DNA from: Lottia gigantea
Taxonomy: Eukaryota; Mollusca; Gastropoda; Lottiidae
NCBI RefSeq assembly: GCF_000327385.1
Contig: NW_008709379.1
Location: 179,765-243,764 of the forward strand
Direction: 5' to 3'
DNA: 64,000 nucleotides
Positions 13,901 to 26,689 of this stretch are shown here, piece by piece. Under the pieces are notes generated by a model that was not told the origin of the DNA, did not search any database, and saw only the letters and a list, made by a program, of their open reading frames with translations. Numbering within the stretch: the stretch's first letter is position 1; each line of letters opens with the position of its first letter. The translations under genes and the position numbers were made by a program.

Positions 13901-16900
13901 GGTCTTTATATGGTAAGTACTGTCAGTAAGTAACAGTAGGGGATGTTCTGGTCTTTATATTGTAAGTACTGTCAGTTAGTAACAGTAGGGAATGTTCTGG
14001 TCTTTATATGGTAAGTACTGACAGTTAGTAACAGTAGGGAATGTTCTGGTCTTTATAGGGTAAGTACTGTCAGTCAGTAACAGTAGGGAATGTTCTGGTC
14101 TTTATATGGTAAGAACTGTCAGTAACAGTAGGGAATGTTCTGGTCTTTATATGGTAAGAACTGTTAGTAACAGTAGGGGATGTTCTGGTCTTTATATGGT
14201 AAGTACTGTCAGTAACAGTAGGGGATGTTCTGGTCTTTATGTTATAAGTACTGTCAGTTAGTAACAGTAGGGGATATTATGGTCTTTATATTGTAAGTAC
14301 TGTCAGTTAGTAACAATAGGGAATGTTCTGGTCTTTATATGGTAAGTACTGTCAGTTAGTAACAGTAGGGAATGCTCTGGTCTTTATATTGTAAGTACTG
14401 TCAGTTAGTAACAGTAGGGGATGTTCTGGTCTTTATATGGTAAGTACTGTCAGTTAGTAACAGTAGGGAATGTTCTGGTCTTTATATCGTAAGTACTGTC
14501 AGTCAGTAACAGTAGGGGATGTTCTGGTCTTTATATTGTAAGTACTGTCAGTCAGTAACAGTAGGGAATGCTCTGGTCTTTATATGGTAAGTACTGTCAG
14601 TTAGTTACAGTAGGAAATGTTCTGGTCTTTATATTGTAAGTACTGTCAGTTAGTAACAGTAGGGAATGCTCTGGTCTTTATATGGTAAGTACTGTCAGTA
14701 ACAGTAGGGGATGTTCTGGTCTTTATATGGTAAGTACTGTCAGTAACAGTAGGGGATGTTCTGGTCTTTATATTGTATGTACTGTCAGTCAGTAACAGTA
14801 GGGAATGTTCTGGTCTTTATATTGTAAGTACTGTCAGTCAGTAACAGTAGGGAATGCTCTGGTCTTTATATGGTAAGTACTGTCAGTTAGTAACAGTAGG
14901 GGATGTTCTGGTTTTTATATGGTAAGTACTGTCAGTCAGTAACAGTAGGGAATGTTCTGGTCTTTATATTGTAAGTACTGTCAGTCAGTAACAGTAGGGA
15001 ATGTTCTGGTCTTTATATTGTAAGTACTGTCAGTCAGTAACAGTAGGGAATGTTCTGGTCTTTATATTGTAAGTACTGTCAGTTAGTAACAGTAGGGGAT
15101 GTTTTGTATTAGTTTTGAAATTTTAAGTTGAAAATACGAGATAATCATTAATTAAGCTGGACTTTTCATTGTTTTTTTTTTAGCTTTATGGACATTGTGT
15201 TGCACTAGAGACCTTATAAAATCCTGAAAGTACAAAAAAGGCATGTCACGATTTAGAAAGGCACAGTAACCTCTACAATGCCATTGAGTGCTTTCCATTC
15301 CTTTAGATCAATCATTTATCTCAAACATTAAAAAAATTGAAGTTTTTTCAAATTCTCTTTTGATTCTCATTCTGATTGTGATAAAGACTTTTCCTTTTTA
15401 TTTACCAGAGCCGATATCCCTCCTCCAAACCTAAAGTTAGTCAGCCCAAGCATAATGCCCTCCTACCTCCGATATTTAATCATGCCACATTGCCACAGAA
15501 ACCACAGACTTTACCACAAACTACCACACTATCTACCACAGAGGAAAACACAGCTGTACCACATACCACTGCAAGCCCTACCACAGAACCTACCACCACT
15601 CTTAAAACAACCACTCAGAAAGGTCTGTTGATTTACGCTCAAGTGAAATAATTGTGCTACTTGATATCCAATATAATTGCATAATTGCTGGTGATGATTC
15701 AAATTGTCAACACATGCAGTAAATTATTAAAACGTTTGAGGGTGGTCGAAATTAACAACTTACCATTTTTTCATATTATTCATTGTATTGCCCCATTGTA
15801 TGAGCTGAATGTTAGACAGGACCATGTCCTCATGTATTGAATCTAATCCTGATACATGTAAAATTTATTATTGTAAGAGTTACAGTTTACTATTAAATTA
15901 TTAATGAACACATGATGGATATGTGTCTGGCATAGATTCGGATCGTTAGTACCTTGTTTATTATTTCGCATGTTTTTCTTGAAACCCAGCAATGCAATCG
16001 TTTATGTTTCAATAATGCCAAACTCACTCTTTGAGAATTATTTTGATTCTTGAAAAAAATTCATTCATGAAAAATTTATTTTGATTTCAGTCACGTTACA
16101 TCATGAAATGAGACACCACCCAACACCACGACCAGTATACCCTAACCGTCCAAAATGGAAGCCTGCAGAAAGAGATACTGCCAAGCCTGTGAAAGAAGGA
16201 TTTAATGCCTGTAAAAATAATAGTTGTAACAATGTTAAAGATAGACCCAGAATTCAGTCTGGTACCACAGTGTATGTTGTATTTGGTATTAAAGAATTGA
16301 TGTTGCCTAAAGTCAGAACTGGACATGTCATTAATGAAGATAAGGTGAATACAGTTGTGCTTTATTTTGTGTGATTATACAAGCACTTCTTTTTTACCAC
16401 AATATTACAAAAGCTTCTAATTACATCTAAGAGCATTTGTGATGATGACTTTATGAGAGCTTAGTTTTAGTGGAATTCCTAGAAACATAGACATCTGACT
16501 GAAAATGGAATGGAACAAACTTGATGCTATCAGTGTCCTCGAAACACAAAAAAAAGTTTTAAAATCTCATTAAACCTCAGTTTCAAGTCTTTCTAACTTT
16601 ATATCCCTTTTATCCATGATAAAATATTAAGTATTTTTGTGAGTATTTTGAAATTATTTTGAAATTCAAAAAAAGAAGCTTTGTCTAAACAAATATTTCT
16701 CCATGTTTTAGGGTACTGTAATGTATAATGATGAACTACCAGAAGCTTTTAGTATGAATAATCTACAATCAGACAAAACAAAGAAAATCCTATCAGATTT
16801 ATGTACAATCTGTCACCGGATAGCTCAAAATCATCACCTGGTTCAAAATGGCAGTGCTCAATGTATTCCTGCTCGTAAGTTTTTAGAAATTGTTATGTAT

Positions 16901-19900
16901 TGATGAGTCAGGGAGGTTCAGTAAATTAATTAATACAATAAATTGTGAAAAATGTTAGCTCCACAAAGATATAAATTAAAGTTACATTTGTGTTTCCATA
17001 TTTTGATATAACTGCAAAACTACTATCTGTTCTAATGTTGGCGAGAACATTGCAGTTTTTTTATAGGTGGAACACAGCTAATATTTCTAGAATATTATTC
17101 AGGCAACAATAAACATTTGAATTCTTAGAACTTTTTCCACAAGAAATCATCTCTTGATGTTTTCCCCTGTCAGTGATGAAGGTCTGGTGCGTTATTCTAG
17201 TTTTGTTATTTTTATTTCTTGCTTTTGTATTGCTTGTTCAGTTTTTTATTTCGATCTTTAAGAGTTAAAATTTCAAAAATTTTACCCTTGAATGAATATA
17301 TTAACAGCATAATATTGCTATAAAGATCAAAATTTTACTTTTCTATTTTTCAGAAGTACCGTATCAAATGCAACGTTTTATAGATATGATACCAGAATGT
17401 CGTAACTTACCCCAGAGTTTAGAATCCTACCATCATCAACATTTAGATCACGCCCTTGGTGGATTGAACGTTAATCGTACATTAAAATGGATTGCATTCG
17501 CCTTTGAATCGGTGAGTTGTAGACTATTTTGCATGTCCAACCTATGAAGGTAAAACAGTTTCTCATGTTTTGTGATCCTGCTACTAGTGTAAATTGACAA
17601 AAACCATACATATTATTATTTAAAATATGTAATTAGAACCATCTTTTGAGGACTGCTGTACTTAAAGATTTATAGCATACATAATAAATTCTATCTTATT
17701 TATCAACAATGTGGTTTTCATAATTAGAATGTACTCTTTATCCTCTTTTTAACTATTTTTGACTTGACAGTGAAATGAAATATTTCATATCATAAAATTT
17801 TGCATAATATAAAATAATACAACTGGAATGTTGATATGACTGACTGCCGTAAAGATTATGCAGCATTGAAATTGTTGATTTGAACTTTTCATATTTGGGT
17901 GTGAAATCAGATTTAAATTTCTGTGTTAAGATTATTGACTGCTAAGTAACATAACAAACTATTAACATCATTACATTCTCTGTTTTGCTATTCCCAGATA
18001 ATTTAGATCTGTGTACATCGCACCATGACCATTTTAATATAAAAATAAAAATCTGTACAAGCAAAAAATAAAATTCAGTACAGGCATTGCAATTCCATTA
18101 ATCAAAATCTAGTCCAAAGCATGGCAAAATCAAGAGTAAAATATTATAGTAGAAGAATCCTCCAAAGAGAAGTACCATCAGGTGTTTTGAAAAGAGGAAG
18201 CATGGTCTGCTTCGCTCGACACCCGCCACTACTATTTAGATCAACATCATGAAATACAAGCAGATCAATTCCGTTAATCAAAATCTTGTGGAAAGCATGG
18301 CAAAATCAAGAGTAAATATATAATAGTAGTGGACTCCTCCAAAGAGAATTACCATCATTACATTCATACCAATTCATCCTGGTAATTTCAGACCACATCT
18401 AAAGGGGATTCCTACTTCAAGGCTTACCAGAAATATTTAGAGTGGGATAGATTTATAGAAAAGATAAAAACTGATATATTGGATGCTGACTCACCATTAC
18501 GAGATATTTACCAGACGTCAGAGTTTTGGAAAAAGGTAAGATTTGATGTGACGACACATTGATGATACTGTGCCTGAATAAAGTGAAGAGCATATTTTTT
18601 CAGAAAAAATAATTATTCTTGTAAATTTTATACAGATGAAAAAATATCCCAAATATACAATATTTGCTATGTGGACTGTTCCAATGGGATACTTAGTTGG
18701 CAAACTTATCACATGTATAAAATGATAAATAAATCAAAGCCATAGCATAAAATAGTGATTGAATGTGCCTTATATTGATTTCAAGTCAGAATTGACGAAT
18801 TAAAGTCACAGCATCCTTTGGTTCAACTCTTGTATTATTTTATGCCTGCATAATTTTCATGAATGCAAAACATCTGCCTAATTTTTAGAACAAAATTTAT
18901 TCAGAGCCATGTAAATACAATTTTGAAGCTATAATGATAAAGATGTGATGATATATTTTATGTAATGTGTTATATTATAGGTTATGAAACAGAAACAGTA
19001 TAATAAAGAGCTTCTATGTAGTAAAACGTGCTATAACTTTGATTTAAACTATAAACATTGCTAAGTGTCTTTCTCTCGTTCTATATACAACAGAAAGGGC
19101 ATTTTTGAGATCATTTTATAAGTCTAAATCTTTTACAGGTTATGATAGAAATAGTAGCAGTATACAGTGCTATATATGGTTTAGTTTTATCGTTAGTTAT
19201 CTGTATTATAGCCGTGGCTATATTCACTGGTCATGTTGTACTGTTGTCAATAGTGGCTTTTACTATCATTGGTGAGTAGGATTGTTCAGAATATAATGGT
19301 AATGTTTGTAACAATATTGACCTAATAAGCCTCTTGACAATATTGTGGTGAATCACCGATGTCGAGCATCAGATTATTTACTTTATATTGTCCAATCATC
19401 TGTGCTTATCATACTAATGGCTCATCATTAAAGTTAATGTTTTTTTTTTACTCTTCGTCCCTATCCGCGCGGACGTTGCTGCAGCACGTCCCAAATCATC
19501 ACTTAACAATGTTAAACTAAATTCAATATTTATATTTGATGGACTTTATTAGTTAGATCATATTAAATAACATTTTCGTTACAAAGAAATGGGTGGAGGC
19601 AGCGAAACAGTTTTACTTAACCTATCGCTACCTATCAGTCAAAATGTCACATGATTGAGAAATATATCTACATCTTAAGAGCGTTCTGATTCTATATCAC
19701 AGAAAATTATGTTATGCTGAGCTAGCTACATTGACACGACAATTGTGTATTATAACCACGCAAAACTGCTCTAGAACACCAATAGTACAAGGTGGATAAC
19801 TCTTGTATGACAAAAGTGAGCTGGAATAATTACATGACACTTGTAATGCTCTTATATGCAACAGCATCTCAGCAAATTAAATTCAAGAAATTTATTTTTC

Positions 19901-20872
19901 TGTTTTCAGCAATGATATGTTGTGTGGTAGGAATATTTTATATGGCTGGTTGGGAGATGGGAGCTATAGAGGCTATCTCACTGTCTATCTTGGTCGGTTC
20001 CTCTGTGGATTATTGTGTTCATCTGGTAGAAGGCTATATCATAGCAGGCAAGACTGTTCTAATGGAAGGCAGAGTAAGTATGGTTTGTACTAGGCTGGTT
20101 TTGTATTATTGCAACCACATGTCTGATTTGTTTAATTAGTTTCTTGTTGAGTCCCCTAATTACTTTTTGATTTGGTCAGTTTATTAAGAGATTAAAATTT
20201 GTAAGAAAATGATATATGAGAAACTTGGAGAAAGGAATAAGACTCTCTTAGTAATATTCAACACATGAAACTAAATTTCAATGAAGTTGATGTATCTTGC
20301 ATTAATTATATTGGATGGATGAATTAGACAAGTATGGACTAATAAACCTTAATGGCTATTGCGTGAAAGCTGTTGAATGTTGTGAAAAGGCTGATTTAAA
20401 TTCTTGTTTCTGATATTCTTGAAAATACAATTTAACAAATCCATAAATCTTGAAATTGAAAGATTGGTTTCTTTGAAAAAATTCTTTTTCTTTGATATTT
20501 CAGAAAAATAAGGAGTTACGAAAAGAAAGAACAATCTACGCATTACGTCATATTGGGGTGGCTATAATAAGTAGTGCCATTACAACAATAATCGCTGCAA
20601 TCCCGTTAACACAAACAGTTATTCAGCCTTTTAGTAAATTTGGTGATATTTTATTGATTAATACGTCTATTTCTATATTGTTTACTATTACTCTATGTGC
20701 TCCATTATTATCTACCTTTGCTCCAGCCAGATATAAGGCCTCTCTGAAAGCCATGTTAAAGGCGTTCATCGGTACATGTATAAGTATATGTGTTATTGTG
20801 ATTATTATATATATTATTTCTAAAACTGCTTTTCCAGTCCCAGGTCCCAATGGAAATCCTATTTTTCCGTGA
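7908..20872 (+). CDS. DISP3: Dispatched homologue 3 (RND-family membrane protein), 16 coding exons
   Basis: Exons: 7898-8814 (ATG 7908), 9191-9281, 9858-10129, 11165-11325, 11907-12046, 12304-12422, 12731-12919, 13394-13569, 15409-15622, 16091-16344, 16712-16874, 17354-17511, 18392-18535, 19139-19271, 19910-20073, 20504-20872. All joins are GT-AG and in phase, giving about 1217 residues. The first membrane helix is at about 63-84. A large extracellular loop carries RLKR (126-129) and RKKR (149-152), both furin-like. The sterol-sensing-type block contains VQVLYGG, LGILNG and GIGVDDVFVFIN; the second half has SLSILVGSSVDYCVH and RHIGVAIISSAITT. The GxxxDD and SSVDY aspartates match the cation-relay positions of the Patched/Dispatched class. 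VDDVFVFIN and IPAVYEFGLFMSL fit my memory of vertebrate DISP3 better than DISP1. Exon 9 encodes a Thr/Pro-rich stalk; its donor (AG|GTCTGT) is weak. Human DISP3 is about 1390 residues. DISP3 is linked to sterol homeostasis and neural differentiation in vertebrates; its role here is inferred. Confidence 0.9.
8894..9060. mobile_element. MITE with AGGTGCCCTC terminal inverted repeats, copy 1
   Basis: It starts AGGTGCCCTCCCATCATAGC and ends CTATAGTGTGAGGGCACCT. The inverted arms agree over about 50 bp, including GTTGC(A/G)AATAA. It lies in the DISP3 intron just after coding exon 1. A sister copy is at 9664-9810. No coding capacity; superfamily not assigned. Confidence 0.8.
9664..9810. mobile_element. 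MITE with AGGTGCCCTC terminal inverted repeats, copy 2
   Basis: It starts AGGTGCCCTCACACCATAGC and ends TTGTTATGGTGTGAGGGTGT. The ends are inverted repeats of the same family as 8894-9060. The core differs from copy 1, as is usual for MITEs of different age. It lies directly before coding exon 3 of DISP3. Confidence 0.75.
10149..10850. mobile_element. Possible hAT-like non-autonomous relic in DISP3 intron
   Basis: The segment opens with CAGGCCTGTTCAACCTACGA followed by CCCGCGGGCC, a wording typical of hAT (Tip100-type) termini. It is much richer in GC and CpG than the flanks. GTGGCCC recurs near 10260 and 10506. Two related blocks (GGCAGAATTTGATGC and AGCAGAATATGATGC) lie near 10625 and 10765. 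No right terminus or target duplication was identified, so the right limit is approximate. Confidence 0.3.
13553..15108 (+). repeat. Minisatellite made from the DISP3 exon 8 end and its splice donor
   Basis: About 32 tandem copies of a 48-49 bp unit containing TGTTCTGGTCTTTATATGGT, AAGTACTGTCAGTTAGTAAC and AGTAGGGGAT. The first unit starts inside exon 8, where it encodes the conserved Cys-Ser-Gly-Leu-Tyr, and crosses the exon end at 13569. Nearly every later copy repeats the exon tail plus GTAAGTACTG, so the donor is multiplied about 32 times downstream. Some units lack a TTAG block. Reading on past the first donor meets a stop within the first unit, so only the first donor keeps the reading frame open. 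Confidence 0.93.
18087..18362 (+). repeat. Diverged tandem pair in a DISP3 intron
   Basis: Two copies of a block of about 90 bp (about 18087-18182 and 18263-18362) share AATTCCATTAATCAAAATCT, AAAGCATGGCAAAATCAAGA and CCTCCAAAGAGAA, separated by about 80 bp. The second copy ends just before exon 13 (18392). Origin unknown. Confidence 0.75.
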
Positions 20873-21857
20873 GTTTTTTAATGGATTGAATGCCTATCGT
20901 GATAATGAGTTTAAGTTATTAGATACAAAACAGAATAGATGTCAAATATATCATTTTTTTTCTGGGGTTAAACTAAAAGATCTGTGGATTTTCAGAAAAG
21001 AAAAAATAAGTTCTCAATGACATACTGAAGATATTATCATAAGCTTAGCAGCTACAAGCCAAGAACTGTTACACAATTTATATTTAGTTACCTTGATAAC
21101 AGAAGAATCACTATTTAAATAGCAAATTTACACATGACATATTTTTCTCTAATTCCATGATGGTAGACATCATAGTAGCAATATTTCTGTGCTCAATTTT
21201 TTCCTTGTGCTCTGGATATGAAATTGTTATGCTTTAAAGTCATTCATAGCACATAGAAAAACTTTTAATCAATTGCTTTAATATACGGTTATTTATTAAT
21301 TTAAATTGATAATGAAAATGAAGTAACTTATTTAGTTGTGGAAAAATCAAACATAGTTTATTTAGACATTATAACAGCAGAATCAGGGATGTAGCCTGTT
21401 TGAGATTTTAGGTCTTTTGTGGTCTAATTTAACTAAGCCATGAGGGTAAAATACCTTTCGAATTATAGAAAAGTTCATATTTGGCTTCAGCAAGTGTTTT
21501 ATTCTAACATTTGCAAACCTATGACGAAATAATTTCACAATGCCCCAAATTACAAAGATTTGTTGTTGTTGGCTTGCTTGGCTAGTCTCATCTGGACCCC
21601 TAGATTCTCATAGTCTACCCCCCTGAACATTACAAGTAACAAATTGATTCTGCTAGATTTTGCGACTAGATGCAACTACAGACAATAGTTGAAATAACAG
21701 TTATATATGTTACAAGTAGTAAATGGAAAATATCTGTACATTTATTTTACTATTTATCCCATAATTCTTATCATATGTACAAATATAGTCCCAAATGATG
21801 CTTTATTAACAGAACACACAAGGGAATATAGTATAGTACTTCTTTAATAACAAAGTA
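20873..21857. other. DISP3 3' flank and intergenic DNA
   Basis: AT-rich DNA after the DISP3 stop. It should contain the 3'UTR, but no polyadenylation signal could be placed with confidence. No coding evidence. It ends at a perfect 20-bp hairpin arm (21838-21857) whose partner lies inside the next repeat. Confidence 0.5.
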
Positions 21858-21917
21858 ATCTGATGATTACACGTGTAAATTGTGTTGAAATGTTATGTAC
21901 TTTGTTATTAAAGAAGT
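21838..21917. repeat. Hairpin with 20-bp perfect arms at the edge of the 2.67-kb repeat
   Basis: Arms ACTTCTTTAATAACAAAGTA (21838-21857) and TACTTTGTTATTAAAGAAGT (21898-21917) are exact reverse complements around a 40-bp loop. The right arm belongs to the 2.67-kb repeat and is kept in its second copy near 35575. The left arm lies outside the repeat and is absent from the second copy's flank. Confidence 0.85.
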
Positions 21918-24524
21918 GAGTTATACGGTACTGTAATATTTTCTTTATGTTTTTGTTATTTGTGTTCTACGCTTCTAAAACTCTGATGCTTTATTAAGTT
22001 TTATGATTTTAAAGGTCTTTGTGTAGAGGGTATGTGCTGGTTTACTTGGCCTATGTTGAAATATAACTAAACTAAATTTTAAACCAAACTTTTTTTTCAA
22101 ATTTATAAGTTTTTAAAATTCATAAAACAAGGCTTAATCGCTCTACTAACTTTAATAGAAAATCAAAATGTTTTTTACAATTTAACAGAAATTAATATAT
22201 ATGTGGCCAATAGGTAACATGAAATTGATACATACTCTCCCTTTTGATATGTTTTCAGTGTATTTCATACTTGAATATGATTTAATCTTCATCTAGAAGA
22301 AGAAGTAGACGTAACATCAGAAAATAAAACTACTAAAAATATTCGACCCTTTAAGCAAAGTTTCAATTCGCATTATTTTAGCTTGATAAAGATTCCTGCA
22401 ATTTGAATTGAAACGTTGCTAAAATTAAAGAAAGGAGTAGTATATCCATAAGAGTGTTTTATTGTCTCATTAGGAATATATTTTTATTATTATATATATT
22501 TAAGCTAATTATCTCCTGTTTTTAAAGTATAATGTTTTAGTTTCCAAATTTGATGAAAATGCAGAACAATAACATCTTTCTTTTGTGTTTTTCTGTAGCT
22601 ACTGAACTCCACCATAAAATTGAAAAACGACACACCAAGATCTGCAATTCGATCAGATGTTCAGGATGTTTTACTTGTAAAATTTTACTATAGATTGCAG
22701 AATTTATATTAATAATATAACAATTAAGTAGATATCGTCTATCAAAAACATTTCTGCCCTCTGGGTCCGATCTAAAACATTTACATTCACTGTTCGCCTG
22801 TATCCGTTATGTTTGTTTTATTCTGAAAGCATAAGAAACAATAAAGAGTCTATTCTAATACAAGACTAACAAACCTAAGTGGCTATCCTTGTGCAAATTT
22901 CCGTCTTTGTTATTCAATTGAACACTATCAAGAAAAAAAATCTTGGATATTTTACAAAACATTTTGTAGCTGTTTTTTTTCTATTGTATATATTTACACA
23001 TTCTTTACAAAATGTTCTATTTTTATAATATTGTAGGCATTTTCATTTGATACTTTTACATGTCTAGTCCTAGTGCTTTCATCTCTTTTAACATTTATTT
23101 TATTTTTGTGATATGTGAAATGTTTTCTGGCAGTAATAATAATATTATTTGCTTTTATGAGTTGAGTAATGAAACATCGCATCGAAGCAGTGTCACTTCA
23201 GCGGAGCCGTGCTCACTCAATGGGTTAAACCTTTGCTCACTTACCTGACAGTCCATAGTTCAATCCCGGCATATATCAAGATAATACTTTCGGATTTTGC
23301 AATCCGGTTTCCCTTTGTCTATGATGTTGGCTGGAGAGGCTGTCATTGCTCCTTTTGCTACAGACTGCGCACGTTGGACATCCTCCGACAGTTAGAAATC
23401 GAAAAGGAGTAGGCCCGAGGCTTATGCCACTGTATTGACAAAATTTCCACATTGCACACTGCGTGAAGATGCCCGTCTTCATTAGGCGATTTGGTGAAAC
23501 AATGTACTTAATCAACCCACTCTTTCTCATAATCTTTCATCACAAAAATCATCATTGTTCACAACCTGAATCATCTAGTCAATATGATGGTTATAACTAA
23601 TCTGATGTTATACTTACCGAAATGTTGAAGGGAACATTGATAGGACAACAATTAATCTACATTCAAAAGCTTGTCAATATTAGCTTGGTGTCGGTGTGGT
23701 TAGAGAATCGAAACGAGGGAGCTAATATGTGAAATGTGAAACGAAAGATCTTTAAATAGCTTACTGGTCACCCATAGTATAGTAAAACGTGAAGTAAAAC
23801 ATTCTACTCTTAACTTAAAGTTTACAAAGATCTTGAATTTGGATTCAGAGGAGAATACATCAAACAATTTTATCATAATAAGTATGACTATTTACCGGCA
23901 TCAATAAGAATCAATGCTGTTACGAAGAACAACAGTACGGAACATAAAAAGTTATTCATGGTTGTAACGTTAGCAATGACGTTATTCGTTGATACACTGT
24001 CGAATACGAGATTAGATCACACATTTTTAGTAAATATAAATGCAAAGCATCCCACTGAACAGATGTTGCCTAAAAGGTTCATTCCATAGAAGCGGATTTA
24101 AGCAAAGGTAATGCATAACTTTAGAGAAATATGTAAGTATTCTATGAATTGCAACTAAAAATATCCAGCCTTTATGAAACCCAAAACCAAAACTTGTGTA
24201 AGCTGCCTTCATTTCCTGGCGAATTTAAAGTATATTTGAATAGGAACTGTGGGACCACCACAAGAAAATTTGGAGAATTTAAAATTCAGTATTATTTATA
24301 TTGAGTCTGAGGGATCTTGCATAGAAAATGTTGAGAATTAGACGCCTGGAAACGCGATTTCCATATATTTCCCAGCAAATTGAAGGTTCCAAATATTTGT
24401 ATACGGTCTGTGGTATACTGCTTAGACATTTCCCGATGAAATTAAGGTTCAAGATTTTTCATATAGGGTCTGAGGTGTGTCGCTTAGAAAATTTGCCCTC
24501 AAGCACCCCCTTGACTACGGGCCT
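21858..24524. repeat. 2.67-kb dispersed repeat, copy 1
   Basis: It is almost identical base for base to 35533-38232, with scattered substitutions and short indels, and in the same orientation. Homology starts near ATCTGAT/ACACGTGT and stops at TTGACTACGGGCCT. It contains a tRNA-type SINE (23203-23463). Short open frames conserved between the copies change without regard to codon position, so they are not taken as genes. No transposase, RT or terminal inverted repeat was seen. It could be a non-autonomous transposon or a segmental duplication. Confidence 0.9.
23203..23463 (+). mobile_element. tRNA-derived SINE, copy 1
   Basis: The head GGAGCCGTGCTCACTCAATG is A-box-like, and AGTTCAATCCC near 23258 is a B-box-like word. 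The body includes CAATCCGGTTTCCC and GGAGTAGGCCCGAGGC, and the tail includes GACAAAATTTCC followed by ATTGCACACTGCG. The same order of blocks occurs at 36878-37135 and, more diverged, at 57981-58318. It is carried inside the 2.67-kb repeat. Confidence 0.65.
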
Positions 24525-25659
24525 GTAAGGAAGATACATAGTCGTAAGTAGCATATTTTCGACATATATTCAGGTATGATTTACGACGGTTGTAATAATA
24601 AAAATGTAGCATAGTCCCCTCCCCTCTAATGACTGTATATTTGCTTTTGGTATAATCTCCGAAATTACAGTTTTGCTAAATGAAAATCTTACATCTGTTA
24701 TGAGTTGTAGAATCAATTTTCTTCTGGATATAGAACATAGTTGTATAGTTTTATGTCAAGTCTTAGATCCAAATGCAAACCAAGTTTTATTCAGATATCT
24801 TTAAAAACATTCTTTACAATCCTTTTAAAGGGACAGATGCGCTATTTTGGGGGTTTGATTTCAGACTTTAATATATGAAAACAGTCTATTTCGCCATTAA
24901 CATACCATGCTTTTGCTTAAGATGGAAGGGAGTGTTAGAATGCTCTGAATGTTTTTGTAAATATTAAGTATACGTGATAGTAAATTCTGTCAAGGTTTAC
25001 ATCGAAAAGGGGGTTGGTGCGAAACTGCGATTTTTATCGATAATTCAATGGAGGCCGCCAATTGCATTCACCATCCTTTTAAACCAAATGATACGAGATT
25101 CATGATTGGATAAACTAAATGGTTTATTAAGGAAGGTTATTAGTCTCTAATATTAGTCTCTATTGTGAGAGTAACGGTAGAATATGTAAACAATATGCTA
25201 CCGGTGATTAAGGAACATGGTATTTCAGAGACTTTCTTCCTCTTCCTCAAGTCATCAGAATGACCTCTTTTCTCGTTCTTCCATTTTGCCTTTTACTATA
25301 TTTTTTTTTTCATTTTTCACCTACTGCATAGGGGGGTTTGTGGGGGTGCACAACAAGGCAAGCAATTATTTCAACAAAACGAGGCTAGCAGATGGATTAT
25401 GTTCATATTGCATATATAATTAACCAATCATAAATGTCCATGTATGTACAGAGTGGATAAACATAAAATATTTTTTGACCTTTCTTCATCGGTCACTCAT
25501 TGGAATTCTGCTGATATTTCTCATCTTATTTAGCTAATATGGATTAATTATGAACATGTGAGACAAATTTGTATTTTTCCAAGTCATTAGAACACGTCTA
25601 CTTTCTACTCAAATAGGTATTAGCATTTTCATTTTCATAAATGAAAAGAAGGGAACCGA
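24525..25659. other. Intergenic, no gene seen
   Basis: AT-rich DNA. A possible start of a TTAAAGGGAC-type element (TTTTAAAGGGACAGATGCGC) lies at about 24823. Short open frames lack domain or splice support. It abuts the CARD pseudo-exons. Confidence 0.5.
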
Positions 25660-26330
25660 TCTTTAAAGACGTTTCAAACCAGAAGTGTTGGTTGAAGCAA
25701 TTTGTAGAACTAAAAAACGAATGAAATTTAACAGAGAATCATTTGAGAGTTGAAAGAAATGCAAAGATTTAAGACGACAAGGGGGCTGAAACCATGATTG
25801 ATATACTAAAAACCTCTGGAAGTTGGGCTTTTGTAACATTAATAACAGCTTTGCCACAAACTAGTTTTCATGAAATGGCATAGAAATTAACAGAAGATTT
25901 AGAAAAGGTCTCATTATCGTTCTGATCTTCAGTCATCATCATTATTATTATTATCAACAGCAGCATTATCATCATCATTATTGACGTCATCATCATCATT
26001 GTCATCATAATTCATCGTCATCTATCCATCCATAATCTTCATCCTCATCATCATTCACCGTCGTCATTCATTCATTCATTCATTCATTCATTCATTCATT
26101 CATTCATTCATTCATTCATTCATTCATTCATTCATTCATTCATTCATTCATTCATTCATTCATTCTGTACTTGTTCGGTTCCAGAAAAAAATGGGTCTTG
26201 CATCAGCCAATAGTAAAAAACAGAGGGGACGTTTGGCTGTTGATGAATCTGAAGTTTTGAGAGACAACCATGAGGGATTGGTGAATCAATTAGCTCAACC
26301 AAATTCCATCAATAGGTTTGTATTTTAAAG
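25660..26330 (+). pseudogene. Decayed duplicate of the two CARD exons
   Basis: 25660-25907 matches the second half of exon 2 of the CARD-GIMAP gene, sharing GCAAAGATTTAAG, TTAATAACAGCT and GAAGATTTAGAAAAG|GT at the donor. It carries in-frame stops (a TAG replaces the codon before AAATTAA) and has lost the lysine-rich middle. 26185-26330 matches the start of exon 3, with the same TTCCAG acceptor and the coding word VLRDNHE. It leaves homology after about 45 codons and then stops. The CARD fold could not form. The introns between the two exons carry matching simple repeats, so this is an unprocessed DNA duplicate, not a retrocopy. Confidence 0.8.
25930..26164. repeat. Simple repeats: imperfect (TCA)n then (ATTC)n
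   Basis: Imperfect TCA/TTA triplets run to about 26060, followed by about 24 perfect CATT/ATTC tetramers at 26068-26164. The intron at the same position in the intact gene (29219-29459) also has TCA triplets and TTCATTCA runs, which supports common descent of the two loci. Confidence 0.9.
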
Positions 26331-26689
26331 TGGTCATGGACTAAACATTGCAACGCTCTAATAGTATAGAGTCTTAAGAATACTATTTTAAAAGTTCTAA
26401 AAATTTCAACATAAGTAATGATCTACCTAAATAATATGCCAATTATGTCCTTTTAATATAGAACAGTCTTCATTCAACATTGAGCAATAACTTGTAAATG
26501 AAAAGTGTCAAAAACCAATATAGACATATTTATTTAGTTTATAGGCCTATATATATAATGCAAAGTAAATAGAGTATTTTCTAAATTATACTTACATTTA
26601 TACTAATAAAACTTCAAACTCAATAAATGTCAAAACCAATATAAGTAAAATATGATATTTACCACCATTTACTGCAGTTTGATTGTTGG

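Noticed and set aside
18981-19063. An extra DISP3 exon after the acceptor TATTATAG at 18980
   Set aside because: It starts with GGTTATGAAACAG, like the real exon at 19139, but soon hits stops and lacks the membrane-helix sequence. The exon at 19139-19271 fits phase and family.
23060-23248. A small frame conserved between the two 2.67-kb repeats (also at 36735-36923)
   Set aside because: The whole 2.67 kb is conserved equally, the changes do not favour third codon positions, and the frame runs into the SINE. The conservation reflects recent duplication.
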